Shown here: in pieces, positions 7,290 to 16,229 of the stretch
Numbering within the stretch: the first letter of the stretch is position 1
Layout of the letters: the number at the start of each line of letters is the position of its first letter
Assembly (NCBI GenBank): GCA_913056185.1
Contig: CAJXLV010000007.1
Coordinates: forward strand, 1-64,000
Reading direction: 5' to 3'
From: an uncultured Bacteroidota bacterium
Lineage (GTDB): Bacteria; Bacteroidota; Rhodothermia; Rhodothermales; Salinibacteraceae
DNA length: 64,000 nucleotides
Notes under the pieces: generated by a model
The model's database searches: none
Told to the model about the DNA's origin: nothing
What the model saw: only the letters and a program-made list of their open reading frames with translations
Program-made: the position numbers and the translations under genes

Positions 7290-9758
7290 ATGTCCGACGA
7301 CCCATCCGACGCGCTTCACAAGGCGGCCTTTCTGGGGCCGAAGGGCGAAAACGCCGACGAGTTGGAGCGGCTGCTGCTCGAAGTGCTGCGCGACCACGTC
7401 TTCTGGCGCCGCAACTTCCACCCGCGCGACCCGCGCCTCATCGACGAGCGCGACAAGCGCACCGAGGCGTTCGACGACATGTCGGCCCGGCTGCGGGACG
7501 AGCTGTCGCAGATCCTGGCGGAGCTCAAACGGGCGGCGCCCCTCTACTCCCCCCGACAGGTCGCCCACATCGTCAGCGATCCCTCCCTCCCCGCCTTCGT
7601 AGGCTACTTCGCGGGGCTCCTGTACAACCAGAACAACGTGGTGGCCGAGGTCTCACCGGAGACGGTCCGCGAGGAACGGGCCTACTTTAAGGCACTGGCC
7701 GAAATGGTGGGCTACCCCACGTTTTTGCCCGAGACGCTGCCCCGCGACGCCCGAACGCGCCGCTCGGCCTACAGCTGGGGGCACCTCTGCAGCGGCGGCA
7801 CCGTGGCAAACCTGGAGGCGCTCTGGATTGCCCGCAACATTCGGCTCTACCCCCTGGCCGTGCGCCTGGTGGCCGAAGACACCGACGAGTTCGACTCGAT
7901 GGAGCACCTGGAGGTCACCACCGCAGAGGGAGAGCGAGCCGCCCTTGGTGCCCTCTCGACCTGGCGGCTCTCCAACCTCCCCATCGACGCCATCACAGAC
8001 CTCCACCTGCGCATCAAGGCCACCCTCGGCGACGGACCGCCGCAGCGCGCGCAGGCCTTCCAGGAGGCGCTGCCCAGCGTGCGCAAGGCCGGCCTCGCCT
8101 CCTTCCTGCTCCAGTACAACCGCACGTTCCCCGACGACCCCGCCCGCCTGCCGAAGGTCCTCATCTCGCAGGCCACGCACTACTGCTGGCAAAAAAACAT
8201 GGACCTCGTGGGCCTGGGCGCCGACGCGCTGGAGCACCTCCCCGTCGACGATCGAATTCGGTTGAACCCCGAGGCCCTGCACGAACGGCTGCAGCAGTGC
8301 ATCGAAGAGCGCCAACCCGTGCTCGGGGTCGTGTCCATCGTGGGGACCACGGAGGAGGGCGCCATCGATCCGCTGCACGAGATTGAAGCGGTGCGCGACG
8401 AGGTGGCCAACGAAGGCCTCACCTTCTGGCACCACTGCGACGCGGCGTTCGGGGGCTTCTTTTCGTCCCTGCTCCCCAAGACGGACGACGGCGCCTTCGT
8501 GCCGCCCGAGGACCTCGACGACGACCTCGCAGGCCCCGATGGACTCGTCGGCCCCGACAACACCAAGGCGCTCACGTCTCTTCCCGAAACGGACTCCCTC
8601 ACGATCGACCCCCATAAGTTCGGGTACGTGCCGTATCCGGCGGGGGCGGTTCTCTTTCGCGACTACCACGTGCGCGATGCCATCGCCTACAAGGCGCCGT
8701 ACCTGGCCGACGACGACCGGGCCGGGTTCGGGGGCTTCCTGGGGCAGTGGACGCTGGAGGGATCTCGCCCCGGCGCCGTGGCGGTGAGTTGCTACCTGTC
8801 GCAGGCCATGGTGCCCCTCACGCCGGACGGCCACGGGCGCTTCATGCGCAACTGCATGAAGGCGAATCAGGACCTCTTCGCGGCGCTGCGGGACCGGTTC
8901 GCTGCCACGGAGGGAGAACTCGCACTGCGCCCCTTTCACCGCCCCGAAACGGTGGCCTTCTGCTTCGTGATTGCGCCGGGCGAAGGCGTCGAGAGTGTCG
9001 CCTCACTAAACGCGTACACGAACCGCATCTGGCAGCAGATGACCGTCGACGGACGGGAGGACATCAACCAGTACGATTTCCTTCTCTCCCGCACCGAGGT
9101 CGACGTGGCCGGCTACGCCCACGTCCTGGAGGGCCTCCTGCCCGCGGACGTAGTCGCGGAGGCCGCAGACAACGACGAGACCCTCACGCTGCTCCGCACC
9201 TGCCTGATGAATCCGTTCCAGACCGACTGGAATACGGAGGACGGCTCTTTTGCCGAACGGGTGGCCGACTTTCTGTACGACGTGGCGCTGGAGGAATACG
9301 TGGCCCACACGTTTCCGGCCGTGCCGCGCCCCCACACCGATCGTCATCCCATTTTGGTGGTGGAGCAGACGCCGCGGGCGCAGGAGGGACTGGCCCGTTA
9401 CCTGGAGCACGACGAAAAGGTGATTGCCCACTTCGACGTCCGCTCCTGCAGCGCGGCGGTGCTTAAGGACCGGACGTCGCAGCTCTCGACCGTGGGAGAC
9501 GTGGTTCTCCACCTCGACCCGTCGGCTCCCTCCCAGGCCCTCCGCATTGCGCGCTGGCTCGTGAACGACGCGGGGGTCGCCCCTGAGCACCTGTTGGCCG
9601 TCACGACTGTTCAGGCCGAGAACGGGATCGACGTGACCGACGCCCTCGCAGACCTGGGCGTGCCCCCCCGGAATCTCATTTTGGAGTCCGAAGTACTCAC
9701 CAGTGCACGGCGACTGGTGGTGCAGTTGAACGGGCGACGAAACGGCCCCGTCGCGTAG
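7290..9758 (+). CDS. Large PLP-dependent group II decarboxylase with C-terminal extension
   Basis: 822-aa protein. Residues about 90-670 form a glutamate/aspartate-decarboxylase-type fold with SWGHLCSGGTVANLEALW (cofactor-phosphate region), HHCDAAFGGFF (Asp contacting the pyridine nitrogen) and DSLTIDPHKFGYVPY, where Lys443 should bind PLP. Typical members are 460-560 aa. This one has an insert after the glycine-rich segment and about 145 extra C-terminal residues (from around residue 675) that I cannot assign. The substrate may be glutamate, aspartate or an aromatic or diamino acid. Aspartate decarboxylation for beta-alanine/CoA synthesis is one possibility, but nothing here proves it. Confidence 0.82.
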   Translation: MSDDPSDALHKAAFLGPKGENADELERLLLEVLRDHVFWRRNFHPRDPRLIDERDKRTEAFDDMSARLRDELSQILAELKRAAPLYSPRQVAHIVSDPSLPAFVGYFAGLLYNQNNVVAEVSPETVREERAYFKALAEMVGYPTFLPETLPRDARTRRSAYSWGHLCSGGTVANLEALWIARNIRLYPLAVRLVAEDTDEFDSMEHLEVTTAEGERAALGALSTWRLSNLPIDAITDLHLRIKATLGDGPPQRAQAFQEALPSVRKAGLASFLLQYNRTFPDDPARLPKVLISQATHYCWQKNMDLVGLGADALEHLPVDDRIRLNPEALHERLQQCIEERQPVLGVVSIVGTTEEGAIDPLHEIEAVRDEVANEGLTFWHHCDAAFGGFFSSLLPKTDDGAFVPPEDLDDDLAGPDGLVGPDNTKALTSLPETDSLTIDPHKFGYVPYPAGAVLFRDYHVRDAIAYKAPYLADDDRAGFGGFLGQWTLEGSRPGAVAVSCYLSQAMVPLTPDGHGRFMRNCMKANQDLFAALRDRFAATEGELALRPFHRPETVAFCFVIAPGEGVESVASLNAYTNRIWQQMTVDGREDINQYDFLLSRTEVDVAGYAHVLEGLLPADVVAEAADNDETLTLLRTCLMNPFQTDWNTEDGSFAERVADFLYDVALEEYVAHTFPAVPRPHTDRHPILVVEQTPRAQEGLARYLEHDEKVIAHFDVRSCSAAVLKDRTSQLSTVGDVVLHLDPSAPSQALRIARWLVNDAGVAPEHLLAVTTVQAENGIDVTDALADLGVPPRNLILESEVLTSARRLVVQLNGRRNGPVA

Positions 9759-9794
9759 CGCCGACCGCTTCTTTCCACTCCCCAGCACGCCTCC

Positions 9795-10112
9795 ATGACC
9801 GAGTCCGAGGGAAGCATTCTCAGCGCAATTTTCTGGATGGCCGGGCTGTCTCTTCTCCTGTTCTGGCTCCCGGCGGTCGGTCCGGTCATCGCGGGCGTTG
9901 TGGGCGGGCAGAAGGCCGGGGGGCTTTTCCCAGCAATCGTCGCGACGCTGCTGCCCTCCGTCCTGCTGGGCGTGCTCGTCTTCGTGGTCGGAGGCGCGTT
10001 TGCCGGCCTCCCCCTGCTCGGCCTACTTGCGGGAGCGGGCGTGACCTTCTTCGGACTGGCCCACGTCGGGCCGCTGCTCCTGGGCGCGATTGTGGGGGGG
10101 CTTCTGGCGTAA
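9795..10112 (+). CDS. Small hydrophobic membrane protein of unknown function
   Basis: 105-aa protein, mostly hydrophobic, with about three membrane segments (ILSAIFWMAGLSLLLFWL; LFPAIVATLLPSVLLGVLVF; LLGLLAGAGVTFFGLAH), rich in Gly and Leu. It follows the PLP decarboxylase by 36 bp on the same strand, so co-transcription is plausible. I recognise no family. It could be a DUF-type glycine-zipper protein. Confidence 0.6.
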   Translation: MTESEGSILSAIFWMAGLSLLLFWLPAVGPVIAGVVGGQKAGGLFPAIVATLLPSVLLGVLVFVVGGAFAGLPLLGLLAGAGVTFFGLAHVGPLLLGAIVGGLLA

Positions 10113-10116
10113 GCCC

Positions 10117-10620
10117 TCACCGCGTCAGCCGCTCGATGACGCCGTCGTGCTGCGGAAACGCCTCCGTGAGCGCCGCGCGGTCCGCCAGCTCGAAGTCGTC
10201 GAACTCAAACGCGGGTGCGGTCGTGCACCCGACCAGGCCGTAGCCCTCCTCCGCGTCCACCGTGGCGCCAAACCACGTCCCGGCAGGGACGACCGTGTGG
10301 AGCTGCTGGCCGTCCGTCACATCGCGCCCCAGCGTCTGCGTCGTGTAGGGGCCGTCCGGGGCGATCTGGTGCAGCGTGATGGCCGCCCCGGCGTAGAAGT
10401 GCCAGATCTCGTCCTGCCGAATGCGGTGCAGGGCCGAAAACGATTCGGCAGGCAGGAGGAAGTAGATGAGCGTTGCCACGTCGCGCGGCCCGTCGAAGCG
10501 ATCCGGCAGCGCCGTCTCCGGGATGGATGCGTCGGTGCGGTACGTCTCGCGGTAGTACCCGCCTTCGGGATGCGATTCGAGGTCGAGGTGGTCGATCCAG
10601 TCCTGAGCGGTGTTCGGCAT
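10117..10620 (-). CDS. Cupin superfamily protein (DUF985)
   Basis: 167-aa RmlC-like cupin. DUF985 hallmarks are visible: HPEGGYYRETYRT near residues 17-29, TLIYFLLPAESFSALHRI around 50-67, EIWHFYAGAAITLHQI around 72-87, and VVPAGTWFGATV followed by GYGLVGCTTAPAFEF. The ATG at 10620 (MPNTAQDW) is chosen; an upstream ATG at 10704 adds a non-conserved leader. It ends 4 bp from the converging membrane-protein gene. The function of the family is not well defined; some members may bind sugars or act as epimerase-like proteins. Confidence 0.87.
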   Translation of the reverse strand: MPNTAQDWIDHLDLESHPEGGYYRETYRTDASIPETALPDRFDGPRDVATLIYFLLPAESFSALHRIRQDEIWHFYAGAAITLHQIAPDGPYTTQTLGRDVTDGQQLHTVVPAGTWFGATVDAEEGYGLVGCTTAPAFEFDDFELADRAALTEAFPQHDGVIERLTR

Positions 10621-10693
10621 GGGCGGACTGATGCGTAAGAAGTGGGGCGTGAGGGACGAGGCATGAGGCGTGAAATCACATGCGTCAGCAAAA

Positions 10694-10721
10694 TCACGTT
10701 TCACGACTCACGTTTCACGAC
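10694..10721. repeat. 14-bp tandem duplication (2 copies)
   Basis: TCACGTTTCACGAC occurs twice head to tail. The second copy includes the stop codon of the minus-strand SDR gene (10708-10710). The surrounding gap (10621-10707) holds related GTGAGG/TCACG heptamers. Confidence 0.75.
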
Positions 10722-11703
10722 TCAGTTCGTCGGCAATATGAAAGGCCGTTTTCTCGAACGCACGAAACGTGCAGTCGAGCTCCTGACGAGCCCGCGTGTT
10801 GTCGTAGCGGTAGGTGCGGGCAGCGGTGCGGGCGGTGGCGCGGGTCAGGAACGGGCGGGTGCGCGTGATGGCACTCAGGCCCTCGGCCACCACGCCCCCC
10901 GCAGTCAAAAGCCACCCCGGCACGGTGCGGCGCGGCGGGTCCACGCCGAACGCCTCCGATAGCGTGCCGGTGAGGGATTTCCAGGACAGGTTCTCGCTGC
11001 CCAGGAAGTAGCGACGGCCCGTTTCTCCGTGCTCCATTGCGGCGCGGAGGCCTGCGGCCACGTCGCGCACGTCCACGACATTCGTGCCGCCCGGGGGCAC
11101 GGCCGGGAGCCATCCACTGCGCACAGCGTCGACAATCCGGCGCGTATTGGTATCGGGCCCGCCCACGCCAAAGACGAGCGACGGGTTCACGAGGGTGGCG
11201 TCGAGCCCCTCGGCGATGCCGCGGTGGACCTCCAACTCGGCGCGGCGCTTGGAGCGGGCGTAGGCAGAGCGGTGGGGCGCCCCCTGCCACTCGGTCGTCT
11301 CGTCAATCGTGCCGCCCGGCTCTTCCGGGCGCCCGAATGCAGCCATGCTGGAGGTGTGGACGAGGCGGCTGACTCCTGCCCGCAGCGCCGCGTTGACGAC
11401 GTTGGCCGTGCCGTCGGCATTCACGCGCCGAAGGGCCTCCTGCTCCCCCGGCCCAAAGCTGACCTTCGCCGCCACATGGTAGACCCGTTCAACGCCCTGC
11501 ATCGCCTCGTACAGGCTCCGGGCCTGGGTCACATCGCCCACGGCGTGGTCAACGCGCTCGGCGTACACGCCCAGCAGATTCAAGGAGGAGGTGTCGCGAC
11601 GGAAGATACGAACGTCGGCCCCCTTGTCGACGAGTTGGCGGGTCAGGACCGACCCGACAAAGCCCGTGGCTCCGGTCACCAAGACGGTCTCGGCACTGCT
11701 CAT
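10708..11703 (-). CDS. NAD(P)-dependent epimerase/dehydratase (extended SDR)
   Basis: 331-aa extended SDR. The cofactor motif is VTGATGFVGS near residues 8-17, catalytic Ser lies in HTSSMAAFG, and the YxxxK pair is YARSK around residues 155-159. NPSLVFGVGGPDTNT follows, as in HpnA/dihydroflavonol-reductase-like members. The ATG at 11703 gives MSSAETVLVTGATG. Substrate could be an NDP-sugar, a sterol or hopanoid precursor, or a carbonyl compound; it cannot be fixed from sequence. It lies downstream of the biotin-carrier gene on the same strand with a 50-bp gap. Confidence 0.88.
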   Translation of the reverse strand: MSSAETVLVTGATGFVGSVLTRQLVDKGADVRIFRRDTSSLNLLGVYAERVDHAVGDVTQARSLYEAMQGVERVYHVAAKVSFGPGEQEALRRVNADGTANVVNAALRAGVSRLVHTSSMAAFGRPEEPGGTIDETTEWQGAPHRSAYARSKRRAELEVHRGIAEGLDATLVNPSLVFGVGGPDTNTRRIVDAVRSGWLPAVPPGGTNVVDVRDVAAGLRAAMEHGETGRRYFLGSENLSWKSLTGTLSEAFGVDPPRRTVPGWLLTAGGVVAEGLSAITRTRPFLTRATARTAARTYRYDNTRARQELDCTFRAFEKTAFHIADELSRET

Positions 11704-11753
11704 CGAGGTCGTCTCTCGTCTGCGCGCAAAACTCGGAGTTCCTGCCCCACCGC

Positions 11754-12272
11754 TCATTCCTGCCCCTCAATCGCAATCAAGAGCGCATCCTTCTCCACCG
11801 CATCTCCGCCCGTCGCATGAATCGCCGTGACAATGCCTCCGGACGGCGCCTTCAGTTCGTTCTCCATTTTCATTGCCTCCAGCACCAGAAGCCCTTGCTC
11901 CGCCGCCACCTCGTCCCCCTCCTCCACGAGCACGTCCAGCACAAGGCCGGGCATGGGCGCCCGCACCTCGCCCCCGGCCGCGGCATCGTCCCCCAGCCCA
12001 AACTCTTCGACCAGCAGGTCGCGTTCGTCTTTGACCTGCACCTCCGTCCGCCGCCCGCCAATGGTGACGCGCAAGGTGTTCTCCCCGATCGCCTCTACCG
12101 AGACGGGGAGGCTTTTTCCATCTACGAGCATCGACACATACCCCTCGCGAAGCACCTCGAAGGTATAGTCCTTCGGCTCGCCATCCACGACCAGCTGGTC
12201 GTCCTGGATGGCGATGTCGTACTCGCGATCGTCGACGAGCGCACGGTACACCTGTCCGTCTTGGGGATTCAT
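11754..12272 (-). CDS. Biotin carboxyl carrier protein (acyl-CoA/oxaloacetate-type carboxylase subunit)
   Basis: 172-aa protein with a C-terminal biotinyl domain. The sequence APMPGLVLDVLVEEGDEV leads to the attachment motif EAMKMEN, whose Lys carries biotin. A Pro/Ala-rich linker seen in AccB is missing; instead the first 100 residues form a beta-rich domain like those of propionyl-CoA or methylmalonyl-CoA carboxylase carriers. The ATG at 12272 (MNPQDGQVYRAL) is used. The biotin carboxylase and carboxyltransferase genes are not in the window, so the partner enzyme is unknown. Confidence 0.88.
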   Translation of the reverse strand: MNPQDGQVYRALVDDREYDIAIQDDQLVVDGEPKDYTFEVLREGYVSMLVDGKSLPVSVEAIGENTLRVTIGGRRTEVQVKDERDLLVEEFGLGDDAAAGGEVRAPMPGLVLDVLVEEGDEVAAEQGLLVLEAMKMENELKAPSGGIVTAIHATGGDAVEKDALLIAIEGQE

Positions 12273-12461
12273 GGGAGGCGAGGCGGGGTGGAGGAAGCAG
12301 CGCAAATACACAGGACAAACTCGCACCCGCGGGCATAGTTTTACTCATGCGCAGCGGCCCTCGACGCCCGAACGCCTCGGAGGCCCGCGAGAACTGGTCT
12401 CCCGATACTGACCGCCCGCGCCCTCCCCCATCTGCCCTCCCCAACCCGCCCGCCCCAGACG

Positions 12462-13166
12462 ATGTCCGATGCCCCCCCTCTCACCCCCGATCTTCTGCTC
12501 CGCACGTACGCTCGTGGTATCTTTCCGATGGGAGACGAAGCCACCGGAGCGGTGCGCTGGTATGCCCCCGACCCGCGGGCGCACCTCCCGCTCGACGACG
12601 TCCACGTGCCGCACAATTTGCGGCGGCGGGTGCGGCGGCAGGAATTCCAGGTGACGGCCGACCAGGCGTTCGAGACAGTCATTCGAGCCTGTGCCGACCG
12701 GTCTCGCACCTGGATTACCCCGCGCCTCATTCGGGTCTACACGGCCCTCCACGAGCGCGGATATGCCCACAGCGTGGAGTGCTGGCAGGACGACACCCTG
12801 GCCGGCGGGCTCTACGGGGTCGCCCTGAAGGGCGCTTTCTACGGCGAGTCGATGTTTTTTCGCGTGAGCAACGCCTCAAAGGTCGCCCTCGTTCACCTCG
12901 TGCGCCAACTGCGGGCCGGCGGGTTCGTGCTGCTCGATACGCAGTACGCGACCGATCACCTCAAGCGCTTCGGCGTTGTCGAAATTCCCCGGGCGTCGTT
13001 CGAGGAAAAACTGGGCCGTGCCCTCAACTGCGAGGCCTCGTGGTGGCCCCTGTCGGACGCAGAGGCCGCCGACCTGAACACCCCCGTGACGGACGGGGGC
13101 GCGGCCGGTGCCGACGCTCCCGGAAACGCATCCGGCGCCGATGGGTGCAACGAAAGCGCCGCCTAA
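12462..13166 (+). CDS. aat: Leucyl/phenylalanyl-tRNA-protein transferase
   Basis: 234-aa enzyme of the N-end rule. It transfers Leu or Phe from tRNA to proteins with N-terminal Arg or Lys, marking them for ClpS/ClpAP. Family motifs are YARGIFPMGD, VRWYAPDPRAHLPLD, TWITPRLIRVYTALHERGYAHSVE, LAGGLYGVALKGAFYGESMF and LLDTQYATDHLKRFG. The C-terminal 30 residues are Ala/Gly-rich and not conserved. It is divergent from the biotin-carrier gene across 189 bp and 19 bp upstream of the DUF1460 lipoprotein gene. Confidence 0.95.
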   Translation: MSDAPPLTPDLLLRTYARGIFPMGDEATGAVRWYAPDPRAHLPLDDVHVPHNLRRRVRRQEFQVTADQAFETVIRACADRSRTWITPRLIRVYTALHERGYAHSVECWQDDTLAGGLYGVALKGAFYGESMFFRVSNASKVALVHLVRQLRAGGFVLLDTQYATDHLKRFGVVEIPRASFEEKLGRALNCEASWWPLSDAEAADLNTPVTDGGAAGADAPGNASGADGCNESAA

Positions 13167-13185
13167 CCCACTCGCCCCCGGTCCC

Positions 13186-14136
13186 ATGCCTCGGTCTCTG
13201 ACTCAGCGCTGCGTGGCATGGACGGGACCGCTCGCCCTGGCCCTCATTCTTCTGGGCGGCTGCACCTCCGCGGAAGATGCCCCGGCGCCCCCTGCGTCTT
13301 CTCTGCAGGCCCCGGCTCTTTCGGACAGCGTGCTGTCGCCGCCGGATACGACCGCCGCCCGCTACCGCGCAGCCCTGCAGGCGGCACACGCCCACCGAGC
13401 CACGGCCCCCTCCCTCGGGGCGCTCGTGCAGGCGGTGGGGCTTCATTTCCGTGGACGGCCCTACCTGACCGGCACCCTCGACGCGCCCTCGTCGGAGACG
13501 CTCGTGGTGCGGTTCGACGGGTTCGACTGTGTCACCTTTCTCGAAACGGCGCTCGCCCTTGCCCGGAGCGCCGAAGCCCGCGATTCCAGCTACGCTGGCT
13601 TTGCCCGTCGGCTCGCACAGCACCGCTACCGCGACGGGGCCCGCGTCGGCTACTGCGGCCGCCTGCACTACTTTACCGAGTGGCTCACCAACAATGCCGA
13701 GCGCGGCTTTCTGCAGCGGCTCGGGGACGCGCTGAAGGGACGCCCCCTGCGCGATACGCTCAACTTCATGACCGCGCACCGGTCGGCCTACCCGCGCATG
13801 GCCGCCAACGACAGCCTGTTCGGCTGCGTACGCACCGCCGAACGCCGCCTCCGCGCGACGCAGCGCCACGCCCCTGTGCGGTACGTGCCGCAGGACTCCA
13901 TCCGGGCCGTCTACGATCAGCTCCGGGGCGGCGACATCGTCGCGCTCGTGTCCCCGGTCGATGGCCTGAACGTGGCCCACACGGGGCTCGTGTACGCCGG
14001 CGACGACGGGGGGCGCGGCCTCCTGCACGCCTCGCTGGACGGGGGCGTGGTGGTTTCGCCCGATCTTCAACGCTACGTTCAGAAGATCGACGGCCAAATC
14101 GGTATGGTAGTGGCCCGTCCGCGTTCGGCGCCCTAA
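13186..14136 (+). CDS. DUF1460 lipoprotein (NlpC/P60-like cell-wall amidase)
   Basis: 316-aa protein with a lipoprotein signal: a hydrophobic stretch LALALILLGGC ending in a lipobox Cys at about residue 26. The DUF1460 domain follows with FDGFDCVTFLETALALAR (predicted catalytic Cys), CGRLHYFTEWLTNNAERG, and GDIVALVSPVDGLNVAHTGLVY carrying the likely catalytic His. Members are papain-like amidases acting on peptidoglycan peptides. The ATG at 13186 is chosen because the upstream ATG at 13108 lies inside aat. The envelope location follows from the lipobox. Confidence 0.85.
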   Translation: MPRSLTQRCVAWTGPLALALILLGGCTSAEDAPAPPASSLQAPALSDSVLSPPDTTAARYRAALQAAHAHRATAPSLGALVQAVGLHFRGRPYLTGTLDAPSSETLVVRFDGFDCVTFLETALALARSAEARDSSYAGFARRLAQHRYRDGARVGYCGRLHYFTEWLTNNAERGFLQRLGDALKGRPLRDTLNFMTAHRSAYPRMAANDSLFGCVRTAERRLRATQRHAPVRYVPQDSIRAVYDQLRGGDIVALVSPVDGLNVAHTGLVYAGDDGGRGLLHASLDGGVVVSPDLQRYVQKIDGQIGMVVARPRSAP

Positions 14137-14218
14137 CCCCACCGGGCCCCCGCGTCGTGCGGGACTTGCGGCTGGACGCGCTGTTCGCTGACTGCTCATC
14201 GACCCCCTTTCCACGGCT

Positions 14219-15202
14219 ATGCAGGAGATCGACTGCCTCGGCGTTTACACCAGCGGCGGCGACGCCCCCGGCATGAACGCCTGCCTCCGCGCCATCGTGC
14301 GCACCGCCCTCGCCAACGACCTGGAGGTGATGGGCATTCGCCGAGGCTACGAGGGCATGATCGACGGCGACTTCGTGGAGATGGAGCGCCGCTCGGTGTC
14401 CAACATCGTGCAGTCGGGCGGCACCATTCTCAAAAGCGCGCGCTCGGAGGCCTTCAAGACGGAAGCGGGCCGCCGAAAAGCCGCCGACAACCTCCACGCC
14501 CACGACATCGATGCACTCGTGGCGATTGGGGGCGACGGGACCCTCCGGGGTGCCTCGGAGCTGTACGCCGAGCATGGCATTGCGGTGGTCGGCTGCCCCG
14601 GCACCATCGACAACGACCTCTACGGCACCGACCAGACCATTGGATACGATACGGCCCTCAATACGGCCATCGACAACATCGACCGCATCCGCGACACGGC
14701 CGACGCGCACAACCGGCTTTTCCTCGTGGAGGTGATGGGACGGGACGCGGGCTTCATCGCGCTCAACTGCGGCATCGGCGGCGGGGCCGAGCTGATCCTC
14801 ATCCCCGAAACCATTACGGAGATGGACATGGTGAAGGAGCGCATCCTGTCGCTCATGACCGCCCAACGGCGCTCTACAATTGTGGTGGTGGCCGAGGGCG
14901 ACGAGCTGGGCGGGGCGCATGGCATCGAGCAGGCCCTGCGTGACGACGAGTCGTTTTCCGACATCGAGCTCCGGTCCGCCATCCTGGGACATACGCAGCG
15001 GGGCGGCGCGCCCACGGCCAGCGACCGCGTGCTCGCCAGCCGCCTGGGCGTTGGGGCTGTCGAGTCGCTGCTGGACGGGCACGCCGACGTGATGGTGGGC
15101 CTCGCAAACGGTGAGCTTAAGCTCACGCCCCTCCGCAACGTCTACGGCCGCCGCAAGTCGATCGACTACGATCTGCTGAAGCTGACGCAGATTCTCAGCT
15201 GA
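14219..15202 (+). CDS. pfkA: 6-phosphofructokinase, ATP-type
   Basis: 327-aa glycolytic enzyme converting fructose 6-phosphate to fructose 1,6-bisphosphate. The start is YTSGGDAPGMNACLRAIVR; the nucleotide site reads GGDGTLRGA, catalytic segment PGTIDNDLYGTDQTIGYDTA, and substrate site VEVMGRDAGFIA. Gly follows Asp in GGDGT, and PGTIDND has Gly where PPi-dependent enzymes carry Asp and Lys, so ATP is the predicted donor. Length matches bacterial PfkA. The 82-bp gap upstream contains no obvious terminator. Confidence 0.95.
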   Translation: MQEIDCLGVYTSGGDAPGMNACLRAIVRTALANDLEVMGIRRGYEGMIDGDFVEMERRSVSNIVQSGGTILKSARSEAFKTEAGRRKAADNLHAHDIDALVAIGGDGTLRGASELYAEHGIAVVGCPGTIDNDLYGTDQTIGYDTALNTAIDNIDRIRDTADAHNRLFLVEVMGRDAGFIALNCGIGGGAELILIPETITEMDMVKERILSLMTAQRRSTIVVVAEGDELGGAHGIEQALRDDESFSDIELRSAILGHTQRGGAPTASDRVLASRLGVGAVESLLDGHADVMVGLANGELKLTPLRNVYGRRKSIDYDLLKLTQILS

Positions 15203-15354
15203 ATGGGGGGCGCTCGCCTCTGGGCCCTGCCTCCCGCATTCGGGCTGCCTCTCAATGGATCTCGTGTTGCGGCGGGCGTATTGCGGAGCCCCCAAGTGCC
15301 CAAACCAGCCCCGGTTCTCCCGCGAAATCCGCACCGCGAAATCCGTACGACTGC

Positions 15355-16104
15355 ATGCCCGAAAACCATATGCCTGACAACCATCCTCCCATCGGTGAAG
15401 CCGACGGCAAGGCCGAAGCGGTCGAGACCATGTTCGACGCCGTGGCGCCGCGGTACGACCTCCTCAACCGCGTCCTCAGTGGTGGCGTCGATCGCTACTG
15501 GCGCGGGCGGGCCGTGCGCATGCTCGCACACGAACAGCCCCGGCGTGTGCTCGACGTGGCCACGGGCACGGCCGACCTGGCGATTCGCATCGAAAACACC
15601 CTCCATCCACGGGAGACGATCGGGATCGATCTCTCCACCGCGATGCTGGACCGGGGCCGCGACAAGGTTGCGCAGAAGGGCCTCTCGCCCCGCATCACGC
15701 TCCGGAAGGCCGACGCGGCCCGTCTGCCGTACGACGACAACGCTTTTGATGCCGCTTTTGTGGCCTTTGGGGTGCGCAACTTTGAGGACCTCGACGCTGG
15801 GCTCGGCGATATTCGGCGCGTCCTGCGGCCGGGCGGCGCGCTGGTCGTGCTCGAATTTAGCAGCCCTCGCACCGCCCCGATCAAGCAGCTGTACACCTGG
15901 TACAGCCATCACATCTTGCCGCGCATCGGCGGGCTACTGAGCCCCGACCAGGGCGCGTACGAGTACCTGCCCAACTCGGTGGCCGCGTTTCCGGACGGGC
16001 ACGACTTCCTCCGGCGCATGGAGGGCGTGGGGTTCGTTGACCTGACGTGGGTGCCTCTCACATTCGGGATCGCCTCGCTCTACCAGGGACGTGTGGAGCA
16101 GTGA
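15355..16104 (+). CDS. menG: Demethylmenaquinone C-methyltransferase (MenG/UbiE)
   Basis: 249-aa SAM-dependent methyltransferase catalysing the last step of menaquinone synthesis. UbiE signatures are present: MFDAVAPRYDLLNRVLSGG at residues 24-42, SAM motif I VLDVATGTADLA, motif II-like FDAAFVAFGVRNFEDLD, and the C-terminal SVAAFPDGHDFLRRMEGVGF. Members of this phylum use menaquinone, hence MenG rather than UbiE. Starts at 15355 or 15370 are both possible; the first gives MPENHMPDNHPP. A 152-bp gap separates it from pfkA. Confidence 0.93.
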   Translation: MPENHMPDNHPPIGEADGKAEAVETMFDAVAPRYDLLNRVLSGGVDRYWRGRAVRMLAHEQPRRVLDVATGTADLAIRIENTLHPRETIGIDLSTAMLDRGRDKVAQKGLSPRITLRKADAARLPYDDNAFDAAFVAFGVRNFEDLDAGLGDIRRVLRPGGALVVLEFSSPRTAPIKQLYTWYSHHILPRIGGLLSPDQGAYEYLPNSVAAFPDGHDFLRRMEGVGFVDLTWVPLTFGIASLYQGRVEQ

Positions 16105-16229
16105 GATGCTCCGGGCGCCGCATCTCTCTTGGGGCCGAGGGGCTGGAGCCCTGAAGAGCGTGGCGCCTCACGGTTTGTTCGTTTCACGCCCCCATCACCC
16201 CCCGTCGCACGCACCGCTGCCGCTCCGGC

